NCBI RefSeq assembly: GCF_019160155.1
Contig: NZ_JAFNIH010000051.1
Coordinates: forward strand, 1 to 64,000
Direction of reading: 5' to 3'
Length of the DNA stretch: 64,000 nucleotides
DNA from: Pinisolibacter aquiterrae
Lineage (GTDB): Bacteria; Pseudomonadota; Alphaproteobacteria; Rhizobiales; Ancalomicrobiaceae
The notes beneath the pieces were generated by a model, which saw only the letters and a list, made by a program, of their open reading frames with translations, had not been told where the DNA came from and ran no database searches. Below are positions 8,694-18,056 of the stretch, piece after piece; position 1 is the first letter of the stretch; every line of letters starts with the position of its first letter. The position numbers were made by a program, and so were the translations under genes.

Positions 8694-9227
8694 ATGTCCG
8701 ACATCCGCATCGAAGCCCTCGCCGACACCCCGGCCGTCCGCGCCGCCTTGACCGATCTCCTGATCGAGACCGTGGCGGCGGGCGGCTCGGTCAGTTTCAT
8801 GCATCCGCTGGAGCGCGAGCGGGCCGACGCCTTCTGGGCGGGATCGCTTGCGGCGGCGGGCCGGGGCGAGCGGATCGTCTTCGGCGCCTTCGACGGCGAC
8901 GGCGACGTCCCGGTGGCGACGCTGACGCTCCTGCTCGAATGCCCGCCGAACCAACCGCACCGGGCCGAACTCGCCAAGATGATGACGCGGCCCTCCCATC
9001 GCGGGCGCGGGCTCGCCATGGCGCTGGTCCGGACGGCGGAGCGGGAGGCGGTCGCGCGCGGCAAGACGCTCATGGTCCTCGACACGGCACGCGACGAGGG
9101 CGCCGCCGGGCTCTACGAGAAGGCGGGCTTCGTCTATGCCGGCGAGATCCCCGACTATGCGCTGAAACCGCACGGCGGGCTGACGGGCACGCTGATCTAT
9201 TGGAAGCGGATCGGCGCGGCGGCCTGA
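8694..9227 (+). CDS. GNAT family N-acetyltransferase
   Basis: A 177-residue GNAT enzyme with the acetyl-CoA motif MMTRPSHRGRGLAMAL near residues 95-110 and the family's YEKAGFVYAGEIPDY C-terminal block near 145-160. The start at 8694 lies four bases after the XRE-cupin stop, so the two form an operon and the acetyltransferase is the probable output of that regulator. The substrate is unknown. The gene converges with lysR, with 16 bases between the stops. Confidence 0.85.
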   Translation: MSDIRIEALADTPAVRAALTDLLIETVAAGGSVSFMHPLERERADAFWAGSLAAAGRGERIVFGAFDGDGDVPVATLTLLLECPPNQPHRAELAKMMTRPSHRGRGLAMALVRTAEREAVARGKTLMVLDTARDEGAAGLYEKAGFVYAGEIPDYALKPHGGLTGTLIYWKRIGAAA

Positions 9228-9243
9228 GATCCGGCCCCGTCCC

Positions 9244-10149
9244 TCACCCTCTCCCGCCCTCGGCGAGGAAGGCGTGGAAGGCGGCGGCGGTGCGGCTCGG
9301 GGTGCGGGCGGCGTGGCGCAACAGGTGGAAGGCGCGTTCGACCAGATCGGGGCCGAGGGCGACCAGAGCGCCGGCGGCGATGGCCGGTTCGGCGACCAGC
9401 GACGACAGCGCGGTGACGCCGCCGCCGGCCATCACCGCCTCGAGGATCGCCTCGTTGGAGGGAAGTTCGAGCACCACACGGAGCCGGTCGACGGCGACGC
9501 CGCGGCGGTGGAGCGCGGCGGCGAGTTCCGAGCGGGTGCCGGACCCGCCCTCGCGCAGGACCCAGTCGAAGGTCTCGAAATCGGCGGGATCGATCTCGCC
9601 ACGACCGGCGAAGGAACGGCCGGCGAGACGATGACCGGGCGCGGCGACCAACACCAGACGATCGTGATCGACGGTGAGCCGCTTCAGCGACGGCGTGGCG
9701 ATCTCGCCCTCGACCAGGCCGATCTCGGCGAGGCCGTCGTCGATGGCCGCCGCGACGGCGGCGGTGTTGGCGATGCCGAGGCGGAACTCGACGTCGGGGT
9801 GGCGGGCGCGAAAGCGGACCAGCCGTTGCGGCAGCCAATGGGTGGCGATGGTGTGGCTGGCGCGGATCTCCAGCGGGCCGGCGATGCGGCCGGAAATCTC
9901 GGCGAGGCGGCGGCCGGCGGCCTCGGCGCGGGCGAGAACGGCGCGGGCCTCGTCGAGGAAGAGGCGGCCGACCTCGGTCAGAACGACGCGCCGCCCGACC
10001 CGATCGAACAGGCGGACGGCGTGGCGCTCCTCGAGGGCGCGAACGGCGGCGCTCACCGTCGACTGGGTCAGACCCAGTTCGACGGCGGCGCGGGTGACGT
10101 GCTCGCGCTCGGCGACGGCGACGAAGATGCGGAGTTGCTCGAGCGTCAT
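9244..10149 (-). CDS. LysR-family transcriptional regulator
   Basis: A 301-residue LysR protein: winged helix-turn-helix at residues 1-60 (AAVELGLTQSTVSAAVRALEE) and a periplasmic-binding-protein-like effector domain from about residue 90. It follows a yeiH-family gene on the same strand, 37 bases away. The LysR-YeiH pairing is recurrent in proteobacteria (YeiE with YeiH, and CbbR/CysB-like proteins), so control of that transporter is likely. The inducer is unknown, with sulfur compounds plausible from the YeiH family's association with sulfur metabolism. Confidence 0.9.
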   Translation of the reverse strand: MTLEQLRIFVAVAEREHVTRAAVELGLTQSTVSAAVRALEERHAVRLFDRVGRRVVLTEVGRLFLDEARAVLARAEAAGRRLAEISGRIAGPLEIRASHTIATHWLPQRLVRFRARHPDVEFRLGIANTAAVAAAIDDGLAEIGLVEGEIATPSLKRLTVDHDRLVLVAAPGHRLAGRSFAGRGEIDPADFETFDWVLREGGSGTRSELAAALHRRGVAVDRLRVVLELPSNEAILEAVMAGGGVTALSSLVAEPAIAAGALVALGPDLVERAFHLLRHAARTPSRTAAAFHAFLAEGGRG

Positions 10150-10186
10150 CGTGGTCCGTGGGGTGGAAGGTGGAGCGGCATGGGGG

Positions 10187-11212
10187 TCATCCGATGGTGA
10201 TCACCAGCAGGAGAGCGGAAGCCGAGACGAAGATCCAGGCGGCGGCGCCGAGGATCAAGGGGCGAAGACCTTCGGCGGCGAGACGGCGCACGTCGGTCAG
10301 AAGCCCCATCGCCGCCAGCGCCGTCGACAGGAGGAAGGTGGTGGTGGTCGCGGCGACGCCGAGGAAGGGACGCGGCCATTCGACGAGGCTGCCGAGCCCG
10401 ACCAGTCCGACGAAGCCGAGGACGAACCACGGGAACGGCACCCGCGCCCGGGTTCCCGCGACCTCGGCGCGGCGGCGGGCGAGGAGCCCGAGGCCGATCA
10501 CCACGGGGGCGAGCAGGATCACCCGGGCGAGTTTGGCGATGGTGCCGTATTCGCCGGCGGCGTCACCGCCTTGAAAGGCGGCGGCGACCACCTGGGCGAT
10601 CTCGTGGACGCTCGCCCCGACCCAGAGGCCGTAGGCATGGGGCGCCAGGGCGAGCCCATGGCCGGCGATCGGCATCAGCACCATCGACAGCGAGCCGAAC
10701 AGCGTCACCGTCGCCACGGCATAGGCGACGTCGGCCTCCTCGGCGCGGGTGACGGTGTTGGTGGCGACCACGGCGGAGGCGCCGCAGATCGAGGTGCCGG
10801 CGGCGATCAGCTCGGCGAGCTGCGGCCGCACGCCGAGGCGCCGGCCGAGCCAGACGGTGAAGGCGAAGGTCGCGACCAAGACCGTCGCCACCACCATGAA
10901 GCCGCGCGCGCCGACCTCGAACAGGCGCGTCGCCGTCACCTGGAAGCCGAGCAGGACGATCGCCAGCCGCAAGAGGCGGCGCATGGCGAAGGCGACCCCG
11001 CCGGCGAAGGCATGCGGCAGGCCGACGGTGTTGCGGATCGCCATGCCCAAGCCGATCGCCAGGATCATCGGCGACACCGCCGCGAGGCTCGGCAGGCGGC
11101 GCAACGCGACGGCGAGGCCGGCGACGCCGACCGCGAGGGCGAGGCCGGGCAGGACGCCGCCGACGCGGCGAAGCCCCTGATGGAACGGTGGGACGGTGGC
11201 GGACAGGGACAT
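10187..11212 (-). CDS. yeiH: YeiH/UPF0324 family putative sulfate exporter
   Basis: A 341-residue integral membrane protein with about ten hydrophobic segments and the family signatures GTSICGASAVVATN (near residue 125) and GASVHEIAQVVAA (near residue 190). Members are annotated as putative sulfate exporters on limited evidence. The ATG at 11212 is chosen because GAGG lies six bases upstream and the hydrophobic part follows directly; an in-frame extension to 11308 would cross the hairpin at 11290-11326. The gene is followed by lysR and is separated from the nif operon by that hairpin. Confidence 0.85.
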   Translation of the reverse strand: MSLSATVPPFHQGLRRVGGVLPGLALAVGVAGLAVALRRLPSLAAVSPMILAIGLGMAIRNTVGLPHAFAGGVAFAMRRLLRLAIVLLGFQVTATRLFEVGARGFMVVATVLVATFAFTVWLGRRLGVRPQLAELIAAGTSICGASAVVATNTVTRAEEADVAYAVATVTLFGSLSMVLMPIAGHGLALAPHAYGLWVGASVHEIAQVVAAAFQGGDAAGEYGTIAKLARVILLAPVVIGLGLLARRRAEVAGTRARVPFPWFVLGFVGLVGLGSLVEWPRPFLGVAATTTTFLLSTALAAMGLLTDVRRLAAEGLRPLILGAAAWIFVSASALLLVITIG

Positions 11213-11289
11213 GAACGACCTCGTGGACGATCTAGGGACGGGGACCCCATCCATGAGAAATTCCACTTCATCGTTCCAATTGATAAGTT

Positions 11290-11326
11290 CGATCCATTCG
11301 TTCGTCAAAAACGAACGAATGGATCG
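11290..11326. terminator. Perfect 16-bp hairpin at the nif/yeiH boundary
   Basis: CGATCCATTCGTTCGT (11290-11305) is followed by a CAAAA loop and its exact complement (11311-11326). It lies 62 bases downstream of the nifW stop and 78 bases upstream of the yeiH start. There is no clear T tract. It may end the nif transcript or act as a LysR-type operator for yeiH. Confidence 0.55.
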
Positions 11327-11387
11327 AGATCTCGCGCGGCGCGAACGAGCCGGTTCGCGGCTGCGAAACCCGCGCCCGGCGGCGGCG

Positions 11388-11777
11388 TCACGCCTTCGGC
11401 GGGATCGGCGCCAGGATCTCGTCGAAAGAGACGAAGGCCTCGCCGGGCTTCACCGGGCGGGAGGGGTCGTGGTCCTTCAACACCTTGAAGACGCGTTCCT
11501 TCAAGGGCGAGGAGGTGACGAAGTCCTCGTAGGCGCGCTCGAGAAAGGTGCGGGCGCGGGCGGCGACGACCCGGTCGGGCATGTCCTCGAGATCCTCGCC
11601 GGCGAGATGCTGGCCCATCCGCTTCAAGATGTGGAGACGAGCGGGGCCGAGCACCTTGGGATCGTATTTGACCTTCAGCTCGGTGAAGAAGTCCTCGGCC
11701 GAGGAGCAGGCCTTCAGGCGGGCCAGGATGTCTTTGACGACGACGGCATCGTCGAGGGAACAGGACGACTCGGTCAT
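11388..11777 (-). CDS. nifW: Nitrogenase-stabilising/protective protein NifW
   Basis: A 129-residue NifW with the family pattern: an N-terminal helix with the AEDFFTELKV motif (about residues 27-36), VLGPARLHILKRMGQ (about 42-56) and PLKERVFKVL towards the end. NifW binds the MoFe protein and helps its maturation or protects it from oxygen. It ends the iscA-nifU-nifS-nifV-cysE-nifW operon, 40 bases after cysE. Length is close to the usual 100-130 residues. Confidence 0.9.
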   Translation of the reverse strand: MTESSCSLDDAVVVKDILARLKACSSAEDFFTELKVKYDPKVLGPARLHILKRMGQHLAGEDLEDMPDRVVAARARTFLERAYEDFVTSSPLKERVFKVLKDHDPSRPVKPGEAFVSFDEILAPIPPKA

Positions 11778-11817
11778 GGGTCTTCTCCTTCACGGCCGAG
11801 GCCGGGTGGGCGGATGG

Positions 11818-12657
11818 TCAATGGGCCGGCGGGATCTCGCGCGTCTCGCCCCTCGCTCCGGAGGGACGGGTCTCGGGCAGCACCTCGAATTCGACGGAGG
11901 GACCGGCCTTTCCCGAGAGATGGGCGAGCCGGGCTTCGAGAAAATCGATCCGGTCGACCAAGGTGGCGATCGCCTCGCCGACGGGATCGGGCATCAGATG
12001 ATGTTCGAGATCGATGCGGCCGGAGATCAGGCGCCGGCCCTCGACCGCCTTGACGATGCGGCCGGGGATGCCGACCACGGTCATCTCCGGGGGCACGTCC
12101 TCGATCACCACCGAATTGGCGCCGACTCGGGCGCCGGCCCCGACGGTGATCGGCCCGAGGATCTTGGCACCGGCACCGACCAGCACGCCGTTTCCGAGCG
12201 TCGGATGACGCTTGCCCGGCCGCCAGGAGACGCCGCCCAGCGTCACGCCGTGATAGAGCGTGACGTCGTCGCCGATCTCGGCGGTCTCGCCGACCACGAC
12301 ACCGGCGCCGTGATCGATGAAGAAGCGTCGGCCGATGGTGGCGCCGGGGTGGATGTCGACATTGGTCAGAAACCGCCCCAGCCACGACACGAAGCGCCCG
12401 GCGAAGCGATGCCCGCGCCGCCACAGGGCATGGGCGATCCGATGCCAGACGATGGCGTGGACGCCGGGATAGGTCAGCACGATCTCGAGGGTGAAGCGGG
12501 CGGCGGGGTCGCGCGCCTTCACGCAGGCGACGTCCTCGCGGATCATCGCCCACAGCGACCGTTTCGGCGTCGCCTCGGCGGCCGTCTCGATCAGTCCCGC
12601 GTCATAGGGCAAGTCGCTCACGGCGCTCTCCTCGGATTTCCGCGTGGTCTCGGTCAT
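11818..12657 (-). CDS. cysE: Serine O-acetyltransferase CysE (nif-linked)
   Basis: A 279-residue serine acetyltransferase, which makes O-acetylserine for cysteine synthesis. The N-terminal helical domain is followed by left-handed beta-helix hexapeptide repeats ([35 protein letters not shown]) and the [15 protein letters not shown] active-site loop near residue 150. The start at 12657 overlaps the nifV stop (ATGA), so it is coupled to the nif operon. Its likely job is to raise the cysteine supply for NifS-driven Fe-S assembly under fixation. A second housekeeping copy elsewhere is expected but cannot be seen. Confidence 0.95.
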   Translation of the reverse strand: MTETTRKSEESAVSDLPYDAGLIETAAEATPKRSLWAMIREDVACVKARDPAARFTLEIVLTYPGVHAIVWHRIAHALWRRGHRFAGRFVSWLGRFLTNVDIHPGATIGRRFFIDHGAGVVVGETAEIGDDVTLYHGVTLGGVSWRPGKRHPTLGNGVLVGAGAKILGPITVGAGARVGANSVVIEDVPPEMTVVGIPGRIVKAVEGRRLISGRIDLEHHLMPDPVGEAIATLVDRIDFLEARLAHLSGKAGPSVEFEVLPETRPSGARGETREIPPAH

Positions 12658-13817
12658 GACCGGGTCCGGAGAGGCGCGACCCCGAAGGGTTCGGCTTCCT
12701 CCTCGACCAGCCGCTGGTGCATCTCGACGAGGCGATCGACCGGCAGCGAGCGCTTGGTGCGGACCGCATGGGCCTTCACCTTGGCGAGCAGCTTCGGATA
12801 GACGCGATCGTCGAGCTCGACGCCCCGGCTCTCCAGCGCATGAGAAATGGCGACGCGGCCGGAGTGCTTGCCGATGGCGAAGCCGTGGTCGCGGCCGAGC
12901 GCGCGTGGGTCGATGCCCTGATAGGTGTCGCGGTTCCACAGGAGGCCGGCGACGTGGATGCCACTCTCGTGGGTGAAGACGTCGCCGCCGATCACCGCCT
13001 TCTGCGGATGGATCGGCCGACCCGAGGCGGTCGAAACCACGGCGGCGAGATCGCAGAGGCGGGACGGCGCGACGCCGGAGGGGTAGCCGAGCCGATCGAG
13101 CGCCAGCACCATCTCCTCGAGCGCGGCATTGCCGGCGCGCTCGCCGATGCCGCCGACCGTCACCGAGACGTGACGGGCGCCGGCGCGCACGGCGGCGAGC
13201 GCATTGGCGGTGGCGAGGCCGAGATCGTCGTGGGTGTGGATCTCGAGCGGCAGATCGGTGCCGGCAACGAGGCGGGCGACGAGATCGTGGGTGGCGAACG
13301 GATCGAGCACGCCGACGGTGTCGGCGAGGCGGACGCGGAAGGCGCCGAGCCGCTCCACCGTCTCGATGACGCGGGCGAGGTGGTCGACGTCGGCGCGTGA
13401 GGCGTCCTCGCAGCCGATCGCCACCTCGAAGCCGCGATCGAGCGCCTCGGCGACGGTGCGTTCGGTCCGGGCGAGCGCCGTGACGCGATCGATGCCGAGC
13501 TTCGCCGAGAGTTGGACGTCGGAGACGGGGAGCGACAGATTGACCGCCGAGACGCCCGCCGCCCGCGCCGCGTCGAGATCGGCCCGGGTCATGCGGCACC
13601 AGGCGAGCACCCGCATGGGGAGCCCGGCCTCGGCGATCGCCCGGATCGCCGCCTGTTCCTCCGCCCCCATCGCCGGGGTGCCGGCCTCGATCTCGGGGAT
13701 GCCCGCTTCCGCCAGACCTTCCGCGATCTCGAGCTTTTCGGCGGCGGAGAAGGCGACGCCGGGCGCCTGCTCGCCGTCGCGCAGCGTCGTGTCGTTGAGG
13801 AAGACGCGGGGCGTCAT
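12654..13817 (-). CDS. nifV: Homocitrate synthase NifV
   Basis: A 387-residue DRE-TIM enzyme that condenses acetyl-CoA and 2-oxoglutarate to homocitrate, the organic ligand of FeMo-co. The signature [16 protein letters not shown] is at residues about 5-20, and the metal-binding HTHDDLG motif is near residue 200. I place the start at 13817 because GGAGG lies seven bases upstream; in-frame ATGs at 13823 and 13841 are either too close to that site or overlap nifS. It follows nifS by 16 bases and shares ATGA with cysE. Confidence 0.95.
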   Translation of the reverse strand: MTPRVFLNDTTLRDGEQAPGVAFSAAEKLEIAEGLAEAGIPEIEAGTPAMGAEEQAAIRAIAEAGLPMRVLAWCRMTRADLDAARAAGVSAVNLSLPVSDVQLSAKLGIDRVTALARTERTVAEALDRGFEVAIGCEDASRADVDHLARVIETVERLGAFRVRLADTVGVLDPFATHDLVARLVAGTDLPLEIHTHDDLGLATANALAAVRAGARHVSVTVGGIGERAGNAALEEMVLALDRLGYPSGVAPSRLCDLAAVVSTASGRPIHPQKAVIGGDVFTHESGIHVAGLLWNRDTYQGIDPRALGRDHGFAIGKHSGRVAISHALESRGVELDDRVYPKLLAKVKAHAVRTKRSLPVDRLVEMHQRLVEEEAEPFGVAPLRTRS

Positions 13818-13833
13818 GAGCATCCCTCCGGGT

Positions 13834-15042
13834 TCAGGCATAGACCGGGTTGAAGGTCGCCGGCGCCTCGTTCGCGCCCTTCCAGAAGGGCGAGAGCGCC
13901 CGGAGCTTCTCGATGATCGGCGGCATCACCTCGAGGACGCGCTCGACGTCGGCGTCGGTGTTGTCGCGGCTGAACGAGAAGCGGATGGCGCCGTGCGCCG
14001 CCGTGTAGGGGATGTTCATGGCGCGCAGCACGTGGCTCGGCTCGAGCGAGCCGGAGGTGCAGGCCGAACCCGACGAGGCGGCGATGCCCTCGCGGTTCAT
14101 CAGGAGGAGGATCCCCTCCCCTTCGATGTATTCGAAGGCGATGTTGGCGGTGTTGGGCAGGCGCTCGGCCGGATTGCCGGTGACGAAGCAATTGGGGATG
14201 CGCTGGAGGATCCCCTTCTCGAGCCGGTCCCGCAGGGCGGCGACGCGGGTCACCTCGTCCTCCATGTGGATCAGCGCCAGTTCGGCCGCCTTGCCGAGGC
14301 CGACGATGCCGGGGGTGTTCTCGGTGCCGGCGCGACGGCCGCGCTCCTGATGGCCGCCCTTGAAGAGCGAGCGGAAGCGGGTGCCGCGCTTGACGTAGAG
14401 AGCGCCGGTGCCCTTCGGCCCGTGCAGCTTGTGGCCGGAGAGCGAGAGCATGTCGATCTGGGTGGACTTCAGGTCCAGCGGGATCTTGCCGACCGCCTGG
14501 ACCGCGTCGGTGTGGAACAGCGCGCCGACCTCCTTGGCGAGTTCGGCCAGTTCGGCGACGGGGAAGATCGTGCCGGTCTCGTTGTTGGCCCACATGATCG
14601 AGACGACCGCGGTCTTCTCCGAGAGCGCCGCGCGATAGGCGGCGATGTCGAGGAGGCCGCGGCCGTCGACCGGAATCACGTGGACCTTGACGTCGCGGGT
14701 CTTCTCGAGATGGGCGCAGAGCGACAGGACCGCCGGGTGTTCCACCGCCGAGGTGATGATCTCGTCGCGGCCGGGCATCGCCTCGAGCGCGGAGAGGATC
14801 GCCATGTTGTCGCTCTCGGTGCCGCCCGACGTGAAGATGATCTCGTGATCGAACTCGGCGCCGAGCAGCTTCATCAGCGAGGCGCGCGCCGCCTTGACGG
14901 CACCGCCGACCGAGGCGCCGAAGGCGTGCATCGAGGAGGGATTGCCGAACTGCTCGGTGAAATAGGGCAGCATCGCCTCGACGACTTCGGCGTCGCAGCG
15001 CGTCGTGGCGTTGTTGTCGAGATAGACGGGGGTGACGGTCAT
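13834..15042 (-). CDS. nifS: Cysteine desulfurase NifS
   Basis: A 402-residue PLP enzyme that takes sulfur from cysteine for nitrogenase Fe-S clusters on NifU. The PLP lysine is K205 in [13 protein letters not shown], and the persulfide-forming cysteine is C328 in [11 protein letters not shown]. The start at 15042 has GAGGAG upstream. It is separated from nifU by 289 bases holding a large palindromic repeat, so the operon either reads through this or uses an extra promoter. Length matches the family. Confidence 0.97.
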   Translation of the reverse strand: MTVTPVYLDNNATTRCDAEVVEAMLPYFTEQFGNPSSMHAFGASVGGAVKAARASLMKLLGAEFDHEIIFTSGGTESDNMAILSALEAMPGRDEIITSAVEHPAVLSLCAHLEKTRDVKVHVIPVDGRGLLDIAAYRAALSEKTAVVSIMWANNETGTIFPVAELAELAKEVGALFHTDAVQAVGKIPLDLKSTQIDMLSLSGHKLHGPKGTGALYVKRGTRFRSLFKGGHQERGRRAGTENTPGIVGLGKAAELALIHMEDEVTRVAALRDRLEKGILQRIPNCFVTGNPAERLPNTANIAFEYIEGEGILLLMNREGIAASSGSACTSGSLEPSHVLRAMNIPYTAAHGAIRFSFSRDNTDADVERVLEVMPPIIEKLRALSPFWKGANEAPATFNPVYA

Positions 15043-15169
15043 CGGGAGATCTCCTCGAGAGTCTGTCGCAGGTCGGGCGATCCAAAACGTGGGACCGGCC
15101 CTCGGGTCGTGAATTTCGGACGATCGAAACGAGGTCCCACAGGGTGGCCTCGCCCCTCGGATGGCCCCC

Positions 15170-15284
15170 TTCATGGTGAGGTGCGCGACCGAAGGGCGCG
15201 CCTCGAACCACGAAGGGATCGTGACCACCACCGTGCCCGGGCTTCGTGGTTCGAGGCTCGCCGAGGCGAGCACCTCACCATGAA
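15170..15284. repeat. Paired palindromic intergenic repeat between nifU and nifS
   Basis: Two related units in inverted orientation (15170-15215 and 15242-15284) share the core CTTCGTGGTTCGAGGCTCG and the arm TTCATGGTGAGGTG. Together they could fold into a long hairpin. Related cores appear at 27335-27382 and 33778-33829, always in intergenic DNA, so this looks like a REP/BIME-like family. The rest of the 289-base gap (15043-15331) shows nothing recognisable. Confidence 0.75.
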
Positions 15285-15331
15285 GCCCGACACGGAATTC
15301 CCATGGGACGCCGGGATCGGCCCCCCTCGCC

Positions 15332-16375
15332 TCACTTCACCGGCACGACCCGGACGGGGATGCCGAGCTTGGCGACGATCTTTTCCTGAACGCCGTTGAT
15401 GGTCATCGAGGCCATCTGACAGCCGACGCAGGCGCCCGAGAGCTTGACGATGACGTTGGCGCCGTCGACGTCGATCAGCTCGCAGTCGCCACCGTCCTTC
15501 TTCAGGACCGGGCGGATCTCCTCCAGCGCCTCCTCGATCAGCTTGATCTTCTGCACCGTGGTGTAGCGCGGCAGGCCGATCGCCGGCTGAAGCGCGGCCT
15601 CGGCGGCGGAACCGACCACCACCGTCGCGGCGGCGGCCTTCTCGAGCGCGTCGAGCGAGATCACCGGCTTGCGGGTCTCCGTGGCGGCCGTCTCGACCGG
15701 GGTCGAGCCGACGGCGGCCTTGGGCTTCGCCTTCTGCTTCAGCGAGCGCGGGTCGACCGAGCCGATCCGATAGGCCTCGTCGAAGGAGAGCAGCCCCTCG
15801 CCCACCATCTCCTCGTTGACCTTGGCGAGCACGCCCTCGATCCGCTCGAAGCAGGTGAGGCAGCCACCGCCGGCCTTGGTGAAGTTGGTGACCGCTTCCG
15901 GCGTGGTCAGCTTGTTCGAGCGCACCGCGCGCTCGATCATGCCCTCGTCGACGCCGAAGCACTTGCAGACCAGCGCCCCTTCCTCGTGATCGTCGGACCA
16001 GACCTCGCCGCGATAGTCGGCGACGGCCGCCTGGAGCGCCTCGTAGCCCATCACCGAACAGTGCATCTTCTCCGGCGGCAGGCCGCCGAGGAAGTCGGCG
16101 ATGTCCTGGTTGGTGATCTTCAAGGCCTCGTCGAGCGTCTTGCCGAGGATGATCTCGGTCAGCGCCGAGGACGAGGCGATCGCCGAGCCGCAGCCGAAGG
16201 TCTGGAACTTGGCCGCCTCGATGATCTCGGTCTCGGGATCGACCTTCATCATCAGCTTCAGCGCGTCGCCGCAGGAGATCGCGCCGACCTCACCGACGGC
16301 GTTGGCCGTCTCCAGAACCCCGGCGTTGACGGGGTTGAAGAAATAGTCACGAACCTTGTCGGTGTAGTCCCACAT
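15332..16375 (-). CDS. nifU: Fe-S cluster scaffold NifU
   Basis: A 347-residue modular scaffold. Residues 1-125 are IscU-like with cysteines C35, C62 and C106. A central BFD-like [2Fe-2S] domain carries C137, C139, C172 and C175. The C-terminal Nfu domain has GACVGCQM. It assembles transient clusters from NifS sulfur and delivers them to NifH and to the NifB/FeMo-co pathway. It follows the HesB/IscA-like gene by 27 bases in the NifA-controlled operon. The linker near residues 215-255 is Ala/Thr-rich and slightly longer than in Azotobacter. Confidence 0.97.
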   Translation of the reverse strand: MWDYTDKVRDYFFNPVNAGVLETANAVGEVGAISCGDALKLMMKVDPETEIIEAAKFQTFGCGSAIASSSALTEIILGKTLDEALKITNQDIADFLGGLPPEKMHCSVMGYEALQAAVADYRGEVWSDDHEEGALVCKCFGVDEGMIERAVRSNKLTTPEAVTNFTKAGGGCLTCFERIEGVLAKVNEEMVGEGLLSFDEAYRIGSVDPRSLKQKAKPKAAVGSTPVETAATETRKPVISLDALEKAAAATVVVGSAAEAALQPAIGLPRYTTVQKIKLIEEALEEIRPVLKKDGGDCELIDVDGANVIVKLSGACVGCQMASMTINGVQEKIVAKLGIPVRVVPVK

Positions 16376-16402
16376 GGCCTGCTCTCCTGAAAAGGTATCG
16401 GA

Positions 16403-16723
16403 TCAACCGAAGGACTTGCCGCACGAACACTTCGAGGTGGCGTTCGGGTTCTCGAAGACGAAGCCGGACGCGTCGAGGCCGGTGACGAAATCGACGGTCA
16501 TGCCGGAGACCAGAGCCTGACTGTCGAGATCGACGTAGAGCTTGACGCCGTCCTGATCGATGACCATGTCGCCGTCGCGGGTCGTGCCCTCGAGGCCCAT
16601 CATGTATTTGAAGCCGGCGCAGCCGCCCGCCTCGACCTTGATGCGCAGCCCTTCCGCCGGAGCGGTGGCGCGGGAGAGCGCCGTCTTGACGGCGGCGACG
16701 GCACTGTCGGTGAGCTGGATCAT
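16403..16723 (-). CDS. iscA: Nif-specific HesB/IscA A-type Fe-S carrier
   Basis: A 106-residue A-type carrier protein. Cluster-binding cysteines appear in EAGGCAGFKY and in the C-terminal CSCGKSFG. A-type carriers hand [4Fe-4S] or [2Fe-2S] clusters from scaffold proteins to apoproteins. The start at 16723 has GAGGG eight bases upstream; an in-frame ATG at 16738 has a poorer site. This is the first gene of the iscA-nifUSV-cysE-nifW operon, with a near-perfect sigma-54 promoter at 16766-16780 and a NifA-type enhancer at 16827-16842. Confidence 0.93.
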   Translation of the reverse strand: MIQLTDSAVAAVKTALSRATAPAEGLRIKVEAGGCAGFKYMMGLEGTTRDGDMVIDQDGVKLYVDLDSQALVSGMTVDFVTGLDASGFVFENPNATSKCSCGKSFG

Positions 16724-16765
16724 CGTGGAAACCCTCATGCTCGAATGGCGTTCGAGAGGGATTTC

Positions 16766-16780
16766 GCAAAGCTCGTGCCA
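16766..16780 (-). promoter_or_regulatory. Sigma-54 promoter of iscA-nifUSV-cysE-nifW
   Basis: Minus-strand TGGCACGAGCTTTGC is a full match to TGGCACG-N4-TTGC. It lies about 43 bases upstream of the iscA start codon. Confidence 0.92.
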
Positions 16781-16826
16781 ACGAGCGAACGCCCTGACAA
16801 TCCACGTCTTTTTCCTTTCCGGCAGG

Positions 16827-16842
16827 TGTTGGAAAACCGACA
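16827..16842. promoter_or_regulatory. NifA-type enhancer for the iscA operon
   Basis: TGTTGGAAAACCGACA fits TGT-N10-ACA, about 50 bases from the -24 element. A second, one-mismatch copy, TGTCGCGATTTCGACG, lies at 16860-16875 and may act in tandem. Confidence 0.8.
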
Positions 16843-16899
16843 TCGGGGGATTTGCGACATGTCGCGATTTCGACGAAACGCCTGATCGCACGACGTTTT

Positions 16900-16934
16900 C
16901 GGCCGCAGTCGCGAGGCGATCGCGACTGCGGCCG
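16900..16934. terminator. Strong hairpin after nifQ
   Basis: A perfect 15-bp stem (16900-16914 with 16920-16934) and a GGCGA loop lie 48 bases downstream of the nifQ stop and before the iscA enhancer. It lacks a T tract but probably separates the nifE-nifQ transcript from the iscA operon. Confidence 0.6.
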
Positions 16935-16982
16935 AAGGTGGATCTCGTGAGGGAAGCGAGGGGGGGGGCGCGGGCCGGCGGC

Positions 16983-17624
16983 TCACTCGGCGGCGAAGGC
17001 GGCGGCGGTCTCGGCGCGGTCGATTTCCCTGCGACGCTCGGCCATGCGGCTCTCGCCGTCTTCGGCGCCGAAGCAGTCGCGGAAATCGTCGCACTGGGCG
17101 CAGCTCGGCGCCGAGCAGAGCGAGAAGCCCTCGGCCTCGCAGAGCTTGCGATAGAAATACTTCTTCCAGCGCATGTTGGCGGTGTTGCCGGCGTGGAGCG
17201 TGGTGAAGTGGCGGGCGAGCAGGCGGCCGAGTTCGGCGCGATCGAAGAGGCCGAGGTCCTGCCAGAGGTGATCGGGGCGGAGCGCGCGGCGGGCGATCAT
17301 CGTGGCGAGGACGGGCGCGAGCGCGGTCGCGGCGTGCTCGATCAGGAGATCGCGCAGCATCTCCTCCTCGATCTCGAGCGGCGGCCCGACCGTCGCCACC
17401 GGCGGCAGGGTCGCGCGCGGAAACGACGGGAAGCGGGACGCCAGGAGGCCGTCGAGTGTCGCCGCGTCGAGGCCGGTCGCCTCGCACAGGGTGACGAGAC
17501 CGCGCTCGACCTCGTCGAGACCGACCGAGAGGACGCAGGCGATCACATGGGTGTCGAAGGCGTCGCCGCCGTCGTCGGTCGTCGCGGCGCTCCGCATCAA
17601 TCGAGCGTGCCGATGTCGAGCCAT
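16983..17624 (-). CDS. nifQ: Molybdenum-delivery protein NifQ
   Basis: A 213-residue NifQ with the diagnostic C-x4-C-x2-C-x5-C cluster motif at C170, C175, C178 and C184 (LCSAPSCAQCDDFRDCFG), which binds a Mo-Fe-S cluster. It delivers molybdenum to NifEN/NifH for FeMo-co synthesis. I chose the ATG at 17624, which has GGAG four to eight bases upstream; a GTG at 17693 is the longer alternative. It is the last gene of the nifE operon, 114 bases after fdxB, and is closed by the hairpin at 16900-16934. Confidence 0.93.
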   Translation of the reverse strand: MARHRHARLMRSAATTDDGGDAFDTHVIACVLSVGLDEVERGLVTLCEATGLDAATLDGLLASRFPSFPRATLPPVATVGPPLEIEEEMLRDLLIEHAATALAPVLATMIARRALRPDHLWQDLGLFDRAELGRLLARHFTTLHAGNTANMRWKKYFYRKLCEAEGFSLCSAPSCAQCDDFRDCFGAEDGESRMAERRREIDRAETAAAFAAE

Positions 17625-17738
17625 CGTTCTCTCCACCACGTGAGGATCGGAAAGCGGGAGGCGATCGAGACGGTCGGTGGCCGGGGGAGACACCGACCGT
17701 CTCCGAGGATCGATCGCGACGCGATCGAGACGAGCGCG

Positions 17739-18056
17739 TCAGGCGGCGACCTTGTCGGCCGCGACGTGGGTCTGGCAGGCCTTGGGGCAGACGCGGGCGC
17801 AGGCGCCGCAGCCGATGCAGGCGCCGGCCTTGTCGACGACCATGATCATGCGGTTGAGCTCGCCGTCGAAGTCCTCGTCCTCGCCCTCGACGCACTGGCC
17901 GAGGATCTCGCCCTCGTCGTCGACGCCGTAGAGGTGCATCACGTCGCGCGAGCAGACCTTGAAGCAGCGGCCGCAGCCGATGCAGGTCTCGGCATTGATG
18001 GCGGTGAGGTATTCCGGCATCCACTGGGAGCCGTCACGGGTGGTGTAGTCGGTCAT
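17739..18056 (-). CDS. fdxB: Nif-specific ferredoxin III, FdxB
   Basis: A 105-residue ferredoxin with two 4Fe-4S motifs: CIGCGRCFKVC near residues 25-35 and CIGCGACARVC near residues 80-90, split by an acidic linker (GEDEDFDGE). This split arrangement is typical of the nif-linked ferredoxin III family. It probably supplies electrons for FeMo-co synthesis or to nitrogenase. The ATG at 18056 overlaps the previous stop by one base (TGATG); a GTG one codon earlier is possible. Confidence 0.93.
   Translation of the reverse strand: MTDYTTRDGSQWMPEYLTAINAETCIGCGRCFKVCSRDVMHLYGVDDEGEILGQCVEGEDEDFDGELNRMIMVVDKAGACIGCGACARVCPKACQTHVAADKVAA

Noticed and set aside
9228-9243. Terminator between the GNAT and LysR genes
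   Set aside because: Only 16 bases separate the stops and no stem is visible.
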